A stretch of DNA of 64,000 nt from assembly GCF_000425145.1 (NCBI RefSeq), contig NZ_KE384312.1:186001-250000 (forward strand). Direction: 5' to 3'. The translations under genes were made by a program, and so were the position numbers. Source of the DNA: Pedobacter glucosidilyticus DSM 23534. GTDB taxonomy: Bacteria; Bacteroidota; Bacteroidia; Sphingobacteriales; Sphingobacteriaceae. The notes under the pieces are model-generated. The model was given only the letters and a program-made list of their open reading frames with translations, had not been told where the DNA came from and ran no database searches. Below, in pieces: positions 17,859-24,835 of the stretch (its first letter is position 1; each line of letters begins with the position of its first letter).

Positions 17859-19286
17859 ATGAAATTAGCTAGTTTATTATTGTTTACGATTATAAGTCAA
17901 CTTGCTATAGCGCAATATAAGCAAGCCGAGCGTCTTAAAAATCAATCGAGTTTAGATATTGATAAAAATTTTTCTATTTACAAAGCCGATGCTTTACAAA
18001 TCTATCATCATGCTGAATTAGGCTATCAAGAATATAAAAGTAGCGCTTTATTAAAAGATAGGTTAAGAAGTAATGGTTTTGTTATTGACACAGTTTTACA
18101 AATGCCTACTGCTTTTGTAGCTAGCTATGGTAGTGGTAAACCCGTTATCGCAATTTTAGCTGAGTATGATGCTTTACCCGGTTTCTCACAGCAGGTAAGT
18201 ACGGTAAAGCAGCCCAATCCTAAGCAAAGCAACGGGCATGCCTGTGGGCATCATTTATTTGGTGTAGGTAGTGTGGCCGCGGGTATAGAAATTAAAAAAC
18301 TGATAGCCCAAGGTAAGTTAAAAGGTACTGTAAAAATTTATGGATGCCCAGCAGAAGAAGGGGGAAGCGGTAAAGTTTACTTAGTTAGAGATGGTTTTTT
18401 TAAAGATGTTGATGTAGCCTTGCATTGGCATCCATCTGCCAGAAACAGGGTTATTACTACCGATGCTTTAGCAAACATCTCTGCTAAGTTTAGATTTAAG
18501 GGCGTTTCTTCCCATGCGTCTGCATCTCCACAAAGAGGTAGGAGTGCTTTAGATGGCGTTGAAGCTATGAATTTTATGGTGAATATGATGCGTGAACATA
18601 TCCCTCAAGAAGCAAGAATACATTACATCATCACAGATGGTGGTAAAGCCCCTAACGTAGTTCCAGATTTTGCAGAGGTATATTATTATGTTAGGTATCC
18701 TGATAAAGAGCAAGCAAGAGAATTATTTAACCGTGTGGTATCTTGTGCAAAAGGTGCAGCCCTAGGTACTGAAACTTCTGTGGAACATGAAATTATTGGC
18801 GGTACGCATGATTTACTTCTGAATATCAGTTTGGCAAAGCTGATGTATAAAAATCTGGAAATGGTAGGAGGAATTAATTATACAACAACTGAATTTTCTT
18901 TTGCTCAAGAGCTATCAAAAACCTTAAATAGAGAATTAATTGTGCCTAATAAAGTAGAAACATTTTCTTTGTTAAAAGAAAGTACCAATGGCAGTACCGA
19001 TGTAGGAGATGTGAGTTATACCATACCCACTGTAGGTGTAAATACGGCAACATGGGTGCCTGGCGTTGCTGCACACAGTTGGCAGGCAGTGGCTTGCGGA
19101 GGTACTGATATTGCTATAAAAGGAACTGTAAATGCCATAAAAACAATGGTTTATACGGCTATAGATTTATATACGCAACCCAAGCATATAGAAGCTGCTA
19201 AGTTAGAATTTAATCATGCGCTTAAAAATTATCAATACAAACCCTTATTAGGTGATAGAGCGCCTGCATTAAATTATAGAGACTAA
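17859..19286 (+). CDS. Secreted M20D-family amidohydrolase (AbgB / IAA-amino-acid hydrolase-like)
   Basis: 475 residues with a signal peptide (LASLLLFTIISQLAIAQ). The metal-binding site is visible: NGHACGHHLFG with H127, C129, H131 and H132, and the acidic pair in CPAEEGGSGK. A dimerisation (lid) domain at about 205-320 contains SSHASASPQRGRSALDG. Family members hydrolyse N-acyl or N-aryl amino acids, or aminobenzoyl-glutamate in the AbgB type; the export signal points to a periplasmic substrate. It ends 3 bases from the stop of the convergent AraC gene and shares the divergent promoter region 17649-17858 with the beta-helix gene. Confidence 0.82.
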   Translation: MKLASLLLFTIISQLAIAQYKQAERLKNQSSLDIDKNFSIYKADALQIYHHAELGYQEYKSSALLKDRLRSNGFVIDTVLQMPTAFVASYGSGKPVIAILAEYDALPGFSQQVSTVKQPNPKQSNGHACGHHLFGVGSVAAGIEIKKLIAQGKLKGTVKIYGCPAEEGGSGKVYLVRDGFFKDVDVALHWHPSARNRVITTDALANISAKFRFKGVSSHASASPQRGRSALDGVEAMNFMVNMMREHIPQEARIHYIITDGGKAPNVVPDFAEVYYYVRYPDKEQARELFNRVVSCAKGAALGTETSVEHEIIGGTHDLLLNISLAKLMYKNLEMVGGINYTTTEFSFAQELSKTLNRELIVPNKVETFSLLKESTNGSTDVGDVSYTIPTVGVNTATWVPGVAAHSWQAVACGGTDIAIKGTVNAIKTMVYTAIDLYTQPKHIEAAKLEFNHALKNYQYKPLLGDRAPALNYRD

Positions 19287-19289
19287 TGT

Positions 19290-20156
19290 TTATTGCCCAA
19301 AATTCTTTTGATAATCAAAAGGTGTTTTACCTGTGATAGATTTAAAGCATTTATAAAAGTTTGTTAAGTTATTAAACCCACTCTCATAACAAACTTGTGT
19401 AACTGATAATTTATTTTCAATCAGGAGTTTACAGGCATAACCTACCCTTATCTCTTTCAGGAAATCAGAAAATCTTTTTCTTGTTTTGGTCTTGAAATAC
19501 CTGCAAAAGGAGTTAGGACTTACACTGGCAATATCAGAAATTTCTTCTAATGTTATTTTCCTTTTAAAATTAGATGAACAGTAAGCATAAATTTTACTGA
19601 TATTATCTTTATCCTGACTTTCCATTTGTAAATCAAAACCTACAGAGGAAAGTAACCTATTATTTTTACCTTCTGCAATGGTATGCAAAAGGGTTAACAA
19701 CAAAATAATTCTTAATTCGCCATTAGAGTTTACCAAATCTTTCATCAAAGAAACAACTTTAGGCTTTATTTCTTTTGAAATGATAATGCCTCGTTTAGCA
19801 TTTATCAAAAGCTCCTTAATTTTTTTATTCTCAGGTAAATTGATAAAACAGTCTGACCAAAAATTGGTTAAAAAATGCGCTACTAAGGCTTCTGCTTTTA
19901 AATCTGCGCTATTTTGGAAATAGCTATCATCACACCTCCAATAATGCGGTAAATTGCTGCCAATAAGTAAAATATCGCCCTTTTTAAATCTTTCTATACT
20001 GTCTCCAACAAATTGTGTACCGTTTCCCTCTTTGATATAAATCAATTCAACTTCCGGATGATAATGCCATTTGTCATAAAAATAAGGTACAATATCATGC
20101 CTGATACTAAAAGAATAATATTCGGAGGGATTTATTTTAAGTAAAGTAGGCTTCAT
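19290..20156 (-). CDS. AraC-family transcriptional regulator with cupin sensor domain
   Basis: 288 residues. The N-terminal cupin is seen at about 25-80 (WHYHPEVELIYIKEGNGTQF, then GDILLIGSNLPHYW), a typical sugar-sensing fold of this class. The C-terminal double helix-turn-helix lies at about 185-285, with SVSPNSFCRYFKT for the first recognition helix and QVCYESGFNNLTNFYKCFK ending in GKTPFDYQK for the AraC signature. It is convergent with the M20 gene, so it is likely an activator of neighbouring carbohydrate genes, though no binding site could be identified. Confidence 0.88.
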   Translation of the reverse strand: MKPTLLKINPSEYYSFSIRHDIVPYFYDKWHYHPEVELIYIKEGNGTQFVGDSIERFKKGDILLIGSNLPHYWRCDDSYFQNSADLKAEALVAHFLTNFWSDCFINLPENKKIKELLINAKRGIIISKEIKPKVVSLMKDLVNSNGELRIILLLTLLHTIAEGKNNRLLSSVGFDLQMESQDKDNISKIYAYCSSNFKRKITLEEISDIASVSPNSFCRYFKTKTRKRFSDFLKEIRVGYACKLLIENKLSVTQVCYESGFNNLTNFYKCFKSITGKTPFDYQKNFGQ

Positions 20157-20462
20157 CTAATACGTTTAAAAATTGGCTAAATTTATTGTAGAATACGACT
20201 AATATAATATTAATTGTAATAAATATTTACAAGATATTTGTTACATCTATTAAATATAATAAATCATACCATTAACGCACATCAACTTAGAAATACCAAA
20301 GTTTTGAAAGCAAACATACATAATTTTAATATCGCATTATTAAACCATATACTATTTATAAAGGACTGTATTTTATACTACTGATTTACAAAATCATATA
20401 AAGCTTTAACAAGGCAGTTAGGTTTCTTGCTTATTTTAGTGAGTATTAAAATAACTATAAAC
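20157..20462. other. AT-rich divergent intergenic region, no gene seen
   Basis: This 306-base stretch lies between the starts of the AraC gene (leftward) and the NTF2-like gene (rightward). It is very AT-rich and must contain both promoters. No clear inverted repeat, RNA gene or ORF was found. A TTG at 20427 is in frame with the downstream gene but only adds a 12-residue leader in front of its signal peptide. Confidence 0.5.
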
Positions 20463-20909
20463 ATGAAACTTACCTCATTACTAACTTTAACGATTACACT
20501 TTTATTTGGTCTTAACTTAGCTTTTGCACAAACTTCTTTAGTAAACACAAATAAGCAAATTGTCCTTAACTTTTATAATGGTTTGTTTGGAGATAAGGAT
20601 TCTACCGTTATTGATAAATATGTGGTTGAAGATTATATCCAACATAACCCTAACGTAGCAGATGGTAAAGAGGCTTTTAAGCAAGCGACCAGAAAATGGA
20701 ATATTTACCATACACCTAAAAAGAAAATTGATATTGTTAAAGTTATAGCTGATGAAAATTATGTTGTTTTACATATTAGAGAACCTTGGCAAGATAAGGT
20801 TTTCTCTTTGGTGGAAATTTTTAGATTAGAAAACGGCATGATTAAAGAACACTGGGATATCAGGCAACAAGTACCTGCAACAGCGAAAAATAACCATCCT
20901 ATGTTTTAA
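20463..20909 (+). CDS. Secreted NTF2-like / SnoaL-type protein
   Basis: 148 residues from the ATG at 20463, which starts a good signal peptide (TLLFGLNLAFAQ). The mature part has the order VLNFYNGLFGDKDSTVIDKY, EDYIQHNPNVADG and REPW...IFRLENGMIKEHWD. That is the SnoaL-like family (NTF2 fold) often annotated as a predicted SnoaL-like aldol-condensation protein. In many members a His and Asp in the pocket act on polyketide-like substrates; here the periplasmic location and function are unknown. It is followed within 12 bases by the orphan rdgB tail that marks the left edge of the accessory island. Confidence 0.75.
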   Translation: MKLTSLLTLTITLLFGLNLAFAQTSLVNTNKQIVLNFYNGLFGDKDSTVIDKYVVEDYIQHNPNVADGKEAFKQATRKWNIYHTPKKKIDIVKVIADENYVVLHIREPWQDKVFSLVEIFRLENGMIKEHWDIRQQVPATAKNNHPMF

Positions 20910-20920
20910 ATTTTTATTTC

Positions 20921-20966
20921 CAGAACTCATTTAAATAATTGATGAGCTTTTCTACAGCCAAACCAA
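20921..20966 (-). pseudogene. Orphan 3' end of an rdgB gene (left boundary of island)
   Basis: Read on the minus strand, this stretch encodes GLAVEKLINYLNEFWK followed by a stop. It matches the C-terminus of the intact rdgB gene at 24836-25408 (GLAVEKLIHYLNGL, stop). The two DNA segments are in the same orientation, and over 41 aligned bases (from about 20924 and 24840) I count 34 identical. Several differences are synonymous, as expected for real coding relics rather than chance. No start or upstream part of the gene is present: homology stops where the first hairpin repeat begins. It looks like the displaced original end of rdgB. Confidence 0.75.
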
Positions 20967-20971
20967 ATATA

Positions 20972-21075
20972 GCGCAATATAGCCTAAGCCTGTGTTATAG
21001 CTTCTTATGCTTTCCTTGTATTTTTTTCATTTCATTTGTGTTAAATTAAGGCACAAGAAGCTTTTACCCGCTTGC
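20972..21075. repeat. Hairpin repeat, copy 1 of five
   Basis: The element reads from GCGCAATATAGCCTAAGCC on the left to TTTTACCCGCTTGC on the right. Inner arms AGCTTCTTATGC (20999-21010) and GCACAAGAAGCT (21051-21062) form a 12-base stem with one mismatch, closing a loop of about 40 bases. Copy 2 at 22052-22156 matches it through arms, loop and right end. The right edge is sharp: sequence after base 21075 is the interior of a truncated protein gene, whereas after copy 2 it is unrelated. Confidence 0.75.
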
Positions 21076-21762
21076 AGCACCCCTAGAAGCCGCTTAATGA
21101 CTGAAATTTTAGAGAAGACCGGACTGGTAGAACGAAGCGGTCAAGGTGTAGATAAGATATTCTCCATCACCCTATCTGAAGGTAAAGCAGAACCTGATTA
21201 TAAGAATTCAGATATGTTTCAGGTTTCACTTACCCTACGGACTGAAATTATTGAAAAGGCATTTCATGTTTTCGTAAGTCAATATCAAAACAGCGAGAAA
21301 GAACCAAAATTTGGCGTTGAGCAAATCATTACGCTTTGTAAAATCCGTAATAGCATTTTTCAGAACCTTAAAGCTGAAATTGTAAGTCAGTTAGAAAAAT
21401 CAGGGTTGATTGAAAAAATATCAGGGCATACTAACAGATATACTTTATCTCAAGAATACCATGCACTGGTAAATGATGGTTTGAAAATTGGCAAAAGGTA
21501 TTTGATAAAAGAGATTGAAATTCTACTTCTGTCATTACAAGGAAACGCTTTGAAGATTGGTGATTTAGAAGGTTTATTAAAAGAATCCCTATCAAGAAAT
21601 CAGATAAACTATTTGAAGATGAAACTAATGGAAGATAATATACTGAAAGTAGAAGGTAAAATAAAAGGTGCTCGATATTCTATTACTGATAAATATGCTG
21701 ATTTAAGAGGTGATGTTTTACTAAGTGCAGTTATTGCAGAACTAAGAAGTAAATATGAATAA
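21076..21762 (+). pseudogene. 5'-truncated AlbA_2/Schlafen-type ATP-binding transcriptional regulator
   Basis: Coding resemblance starts exactly at the edge of hairpin repeat copy 1. STPRSRLMTEILEKTGLVERSGQGVDKIF is the C-terminal HATPase_c_4-like segment of the AlbA_2 (Schlafen-like) ATP-binding regulator family, where the usual form is PRNP-LxE-GLVERxGxGxDKIF. It is followed by about 170 residues of winged-helix-like sequence ending in LRSKYE. The AlbA_2 domain and the start of the gene are missing. An ORF can be drawn from 21007, but its first 23 codons are translated repeat. These regulators often travel with mobile or defence DNA. Here it is most likely a relic; an internal ATG at 21097 could give a short product. 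Confidence 0.7.
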
Positions 21763-22051
21763 GTAGCTAATTATCTATATGCTGTTAATGATTCTCTGTA
21801 TGCTAAAAATAAAATAGCTAAAGAAGATGCTGCTATTCTTTGTATTGCAGCTACTAGAGATAGTGCTAGTAATACGTAAATACTTAAAAATACTGATTAT
21901 CAGCTTTTTAAAAATAAACTTATCGGGGTTTCAATTCTCTGTATCGGGTTCCGGATTCTCTGTATTCATTCCGGCACTTGGAAATTCAATTCTCTGTATC
22001 GGGTATCCAGTTCTCTAAAAATTAAAAAGTAATGAACACCCACAAGATGGC
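21763..22051. other. Non-coding stretch with an ORF tail and ATTCTCTGTAT repeats
   Basis: Directly after the truncated regulator's stop, the same frame continues open for 38 codons (ending ...CIAATRDSASNT, stop near 21879), an unassigned tail. At about 21934-22015 there are three spaced copies of ATTCTCTGTAT, mostly followed by CGGG or CCGG and each about 20-33 bases apart, plus a degenerate fourth. Another copy sits at about 21791 inside the ORF tail. I recognise no RNA or binding-site family here. Confidence 0.45.
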
Positions 22052-22156
22052 TAGAATATAGCCTAAACCTCTGTAATAGCTTCTTGTGTTTTCTTTACAT
22101 TTATTTCCATTTCATTTGTATAATTATTAAGGCACAAGAAGCTTTTACCCGCTTGC
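22052..22156. repeat. Hairpin repeat, copy 2 of five
   Basis: The left part is AATATAGCCTAAACC. Inner arms AGCTTCTTGTGT (22078-22089) and GCACAAGAAGCT (22132-22143) pair over 12 bases with one T-G wobble. The right part TTTTACCCGCTTGC ends at 22156, the same edge as copy 1. It begins 49 bases downstream of the stop of the minus-strand lipoprotein gene 22205-22996, so in that gene's reading direction it is a 3' element. Confidence 0.75.
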
Positions 22157-22204
22157 TTTGGTTTTTATTGCGTTATTGGAGTAGAAATAGAAACTTCCAA
22201 TTCT

Positions 22205-22996
22205 TTATTTATTATTTATTAGCTTCAACTTCGTAATTTTAATATCATTGTCTTTTATTTTTATTAAAACATCATTTGTCTTTTTGGTATCTTCTTCTGA
22301 AAAAGCAAAATCAGTCACTCTAATACTGCCATCTAAATTAATATTGAACAGCCTAAACCAATTAAAGAAATAAGCTTCTTCCCAAAAAAACACAGTTATA
22401 ATCTTTACATCTTTTGTTTGTTTATTATAAAATAGCAGGTTGCCAACCTGTAAGAAAAATTGATCTGATTCGCCGTAATTTTTGGGCCTATTGATTGGAT
22501 AAGATAAATAGAAAACTTCATAGTTACCCATTTTCGGGAGTCGATAACTATAATGTGTAGACTTTTGCAATTCGTTTTCAGTTCTATTATTTAATGGTAT
22601 ATATTCATAATTTTTAATTTCGGGTAATTGATAATTTTTATGGATACGATTTAGTTTTAAAAAACAATCAATGATATCATTCATGGATTTCTGAAATTTT
22701 GTTTGAGCAGAATCATCAAATGGTGGAGTTATTTCCCATTCGATAGGAAAATTTGTCTTTTCAAACATTTCACATCCAAAGGGCAGTACTTTTACATCTT
22801 TATTATAAACTGAAATCAATGTATCAGGATTAGATATTTTGGCATCAACGCTCAATAAGTTTTTCTTAGTTGATTTTAAAGTATTCTCATTGGAATCTTC
22901 GACACTTTGAGTGCCTTTCATTGCTTGATTGTTCGGCGAAGTACAAGAAATTATTAATGTTAGTATTAATAATATGTAAGAAATGCTTTTAGTCAT
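22205..22996 (-). CDS. Lipoprotein of unknown function
   Basis: 263 residues. The N-terminus MTKSISYILLILTLIISC is a lipoprotein signal with acceptor Cys18. A Ser/Asn/Lys-rich linker (to about 55) leads to a mixed alpha/beta domain with many aromatic residues (FPIEWEITPPFDD, YEVFYLSYP, TVFFWEEAYFFNWFRLF). I do not recognise the family. It is the leftmost of three leftward lipoprotein genes in the island and is unlike the other two in sequence. It is flanked by hairpin repeats on both sides (copy 2 after its stop, copy A before its start), so it has the layout of a single-gene cassette. Confidence 0.7.
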   Translation of the reverse strand: MTKSISYILLILTLIISCTSPNNQAMKGTQSVEDSNENTLKSTKKNLLSVDAKISNPDTLISVYNKDVKVLPFGCEMFEKTNFPIEWEITPPFDDSAQTKFQKSMNDIIDCFLKLNRIHKNYQLPEIKNYEYIPLNNRTENELQKSTHYSYRLPKMGNYEVFYLSYPINRPKNYGESDQFFLQVGNLLFYNKQTKDVKIITVFFWEEAYFFNWFRLFNINLDGSIRVTDFAFSEEDTKKTNDVLIKIKDNDIKITKLKLINNK

Positions 22997-23318
22997 GACT
23001 ATTATTTATTTTAATCAAAAAGTTCGTATAATGAATATGCCCTTAATGCAAACTGGGTTTTCCCTTCTCTTGCAAGTATGCAGCCTTAGCCATGTGCGGC
23101 TATGTACTTGTGCATTGTAAAAAGAACTTTTCATAATCATCAATTTATTTTTTAATATTAATGCCTCCTCATTCAAAGGCATAAGTACTCTTCCCTCATT
23201 CCCCTGCTGCATACTTGTACCAAACTGGGTGTTGACAATGGGGAGATGAAGATATATGACATAGTTATTGCTATTTAATAATAATATTTTATGTATGTTG
23301 TGACTTCCAACATGGATA
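22997..23318. other. Inter-cassette region: hairpin copy A plus a plus-strand ORF tail
   Basis: No intact gene. It contains hairpin copy A (23071-23219), the direct repeat CAAACTGGGT just outside both of its ends (about 23050 and 23221), and a short plus-strand frame ending KLGVDNGEMKIYDIVIAI then stop near 23275. A very similar tail (NVDNGEINISDINL, stop) occupies the same place beside copy B, which shows that the repeat, the tail and the following lipoprotein gene were duplicated together. A 65-codon minus-strand frame at 23015-23212 is translated repeat. Confidence 0.5.
23071..23219. repeat. Hairpin repeat, copy A (longer form)
   Basis: Outer arms TGCAAGTATGCAGC (23071-23084) and GCTGCATACTTGTA (23206-23219) pair at 13 of 14 positions. 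Inner arms GTACTTGTGC (23104-23113) and GCATAAGTAC (23179-23188) pair over 10 bases with one G-T wobble. The left interior CAGCCTTAGCCATGTG and right interior AAAGGCATAAG align with AGCCTAAGCCTGTG and AAGGCACAAG of copies 1 and 2, so the long and short forms are one family. The inner stem differs from copies 1/2 (TTC/GAA replaced by GTA/TAC) while keeping pairing. Confidence 0.7.
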
Positions 23319-23765
23319 TTATTTATTTGGATATACTCTTATATTTGTATACCTATTTCCTAAGAAAAATGTCAATGTGTCGTATTCTAATACGTAATCT
23401 CCTGCTAAAGAATCTAAATTACCCAATTTCAATATATCGGCCTTTGATTTATACTCTTGTCTGGAAACGATAGTTAAAAATTTAATTTCTTTTGTATAGG
23501 GTATATAACAAATAGATAAGCTAATAGTAGAGTCTCCACGAAACTTCTCATAAATCCGATAAGAATGGCTTCCTCTTGTCTTGAGTACTCCTTTCTGATT
23601 CTTGAATGGATCATGGTCGGAATAATTATTACCTAAAATATAAGTAACTTCATCGATATTTTTACCTATCAATGAAGGTATGTCAAATACGACTTTAGGC
23701 TCTGGATAAAAACAACCTGCCAGGAATAAAAAAGAAGAAAGCATTATTAAAATTTTATTTTTCAT
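23319..23765 (-). CDS. Small lipoprotein, paralogue of the 24182-24649 product
   Basis: 148 residues from the ATG at 23765, which opens a lipoprotein signal (KNKILIMLSSFLFLAGC, acceptor Cys18). A longer frame to 23828 only translates hairpin repeat B. The mature N-terminus VVFDIPSLIGKNIDEVTYILG matches VVFDIPSLIGKDINEIVRIS in the neighbouring lipoprotein, and both end in a basic VYPx motif (IRVYPNK / VNVYPKY). Domain family unknown; the fold may resemble small periplasmic binding domains of roughly 130 residues. Regulation and function cannot be read from the sequence. A role as immunity lipoprotein is possible but unsupported. Confidence 0.72.
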   Translation of the reverse strand: MKNKILIMLSSFLFLAGCFYPEPKVVFDIPSLIGKNIDEVTYILGNNYSDHDPFKNQKGVLKTRGSHSYRIYEKFRGDSTISLSICYIPYTKEIKFLTIVSRQEYKSKADILKLGNLDSLAGDYVLEYDTLTFFLGNRYTNIRVYPNK

Positions 23766-24181
23766 ATAAAAATTATTTATATAATTTCGGAAACTCTTCT
23801 CGGGCGCAAAGTATGCAGCCTTAGCCATGTGCGGCTATGTACCTGTGCATTGTAAAAAGAACTTTTTATAATCATCAATTTATTTTTAATACCTCTTCAA
23901 AGGCACAAGTACGCTTCTCTTATTGCCCAGCTGCATACTTGCGCCAAACTGGGGGATACAGAAGAAGTACTTGAATACCGTTTAATTATTAAATTTTTGT
24001 AATAGACATTATTTAGCAAACCACTAATGCCAGACGATATAAAATTAAGCTCCTCCGGTACTTGGTTAGGAGAAACTAATGTTGATAATGGGGAAATAAA
24101 CATATCTGACATAAATCTATAGCTATTTTAATTTTTAATAAATGTCAATCATTCAAATAATATTCTAACAGAAAAAAATTG
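23766..24181. other. Inter-cassette region: hairpin copy B plus a plus-strand ORF tail
   Basis: Contains hairpin copy B (23803-23945) and then, on the plus strand, a frame ending KLSSSGTWLGETNVDNGEINISDINL-like sequence and a stop near 24110. The last part repeats the tail beside copy A. About 110 bases between the repeat and the shared tail (roughly 23957-24070) have no counterpart next to copy A. No intact gene is seen; a 71-codon minus-strand frame at 23897-24112 runs through the repeat and is not credible. Confidence 0.5.
23803..23945. repeat. Hairpin repeat, copy B (longer form)
   Basis: Outer arms GGCGCAAAGTATGCAGC (23803-23819) and GCTGCATACTTGCGCC (23930-23945) are complementary except for one extra A on the left arm. 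Inner arms GTACCTGTGC (23839-23848) and GCACAAGTAC (23903-23912) pair with one C-A mismatch. The interior CAGCCTTAGCCATGTGCGGCTATGTAC is shared with copy A, as is the loop sequence. It lies between two paralogous leftward lipoprotein genes. Confidence 0.7.
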
Positions 24182-24649
24182 TTAATATTTTGGGTATACA
24201 TTCACTGCCGTAAAATCATTAGTGTAACCGCCATTCACATCATTACCTTGGATATCATATTCGCTCCAGCCGTCGCTAAGAGTGATTCTGTATTTACTAG
24301 AATTTTTATCTAAATTTCCTATTAATAACAAATCTTCTATCTCTGCCATCGAAAAATTTAATTGTCTAAAGTTTTTTAAATCTGAGCAATAATTAAAAAG
24401 TTCAGCTTTCTTTGTTTTATCATTATATTCAATAAACAGAAACCAACCATTTTTTCTACAGGTGAAAATTTTATAACCTTCTTTATCGGAATCAGTCAAT
24501 CTTTTATTTTCTGCCGAAATTCTAACTATTTCATTAATATCTTTACCTATTAATGAAGGAATATCGAATACAACTTCACCAACTATCGGTTTCGGCTTAC
24601 AAGAAACCAAGAAAAATGAGCTCATGATTAAAAAATAGAATATCCTCAT
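24182..24649 (-). CDS. Small lipoprotein, paralogue of the 23319-23765 product
   Basis: 155 residues with a lipoprotein signal (MRIFYFLIMSSFFLVSC, acceptor Cys17). The mature start contains VVFDIPSLIGKDINE, which aligns with the neighbouring lipoprotein; the rest has diverged (IFTCRKNGWFLFIEYNDKTK, then YRITLSDGWSEYDI). The pair arose by duplication of a unit that includes the hairpin repeat and a plus-strand ORF tail. Family unknown. It is the cassette closest to rdgB, from which it is separated by 186 bases containing the truncated hairpin copy 3. Confidence 0.72.
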   Translation of the reverse strand: MRIFYFLIMSSFFLVSCKPKPIVGEVVFDIPSLIGKDINEIVRISAENKRLTDSDKEGYKIFTCRKNGWFLFIEYNDKTKKAELFNYCSDLKNFRQLNFSMAEIEDLLLIGNLDKNSSKYRITLSDGWSEYDIQGNDVNGGYTNDFTAVNVYPKY

Positions 24650-24766
24650 ATCAAAGTTTTCCAGAAATTTTACACTTAAAATTCACTTTCGAAATAAATG
24701 GCACATATCCTTTTCTGTGTTGCAGAACCCACTAAGCAGAAAATCCTTTATCGACCCCAAGGATAA

Positions 24767-24815
24767 CACAATATAACCTAAGCCCATATAATAGCTTCTT
24801 GTGCTTTCCTTGTAA
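24767..24815. repeat. Truncated hairpin repeat, copy 3 (left half only), at the right edge of the island
   Basis: CACAATATAACCTAAGCCC followed by ATAGCTTCTTGTGCTTTCCTTGTA matches the left half of copy 1 almost base for base, but the loop and the complementary arm GCACAAGAAGCT are absent. The sequence switches at about 24815 and reaches the rdgB stop codon 21 bases later. So this copy cannot fold like the others. Its position mirrors copy 1, which touches the orphan rdgB tail on the other side of the island. Confidence 0.65.
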
Positions 24816-24835
24816 TAAAAAACGAGGCTTTACCT

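Noticed and set aside
21827-22018. 63-codon ORF in the island
   Set aside because: It is a low-complexity frame through the ATTCTCTGTAT repeats with no protein-like composition.
23015-24112. Short minus-strand ORFs 23015-23212 and 23897-24112
   Set aside because: Both run through the hairpin repeats, so their shared sequence reflects the DNA repeat. The true coding relics there are on the plus strand.
22205-24649. Polymorphic-toxin immunity lipoprotein cluster
   Set aside because: Tandem diverged lipoproteins in an island would fit immunity genes, but no toxin, Rhs or effector C-terminus could be recognised and the plus-strand tails are too short to identify.
20972-24815. Canonical integron attC sites
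   Set aside because: The elements fold like attC sites and carry GCCTAAG/GCCTAAA near one end, but the paired RYYYAAC and GTTRRRY boxes are not both present and no integron integrase is in the window. I keep only the weaker claim of structure-conserved hairpin repeats.
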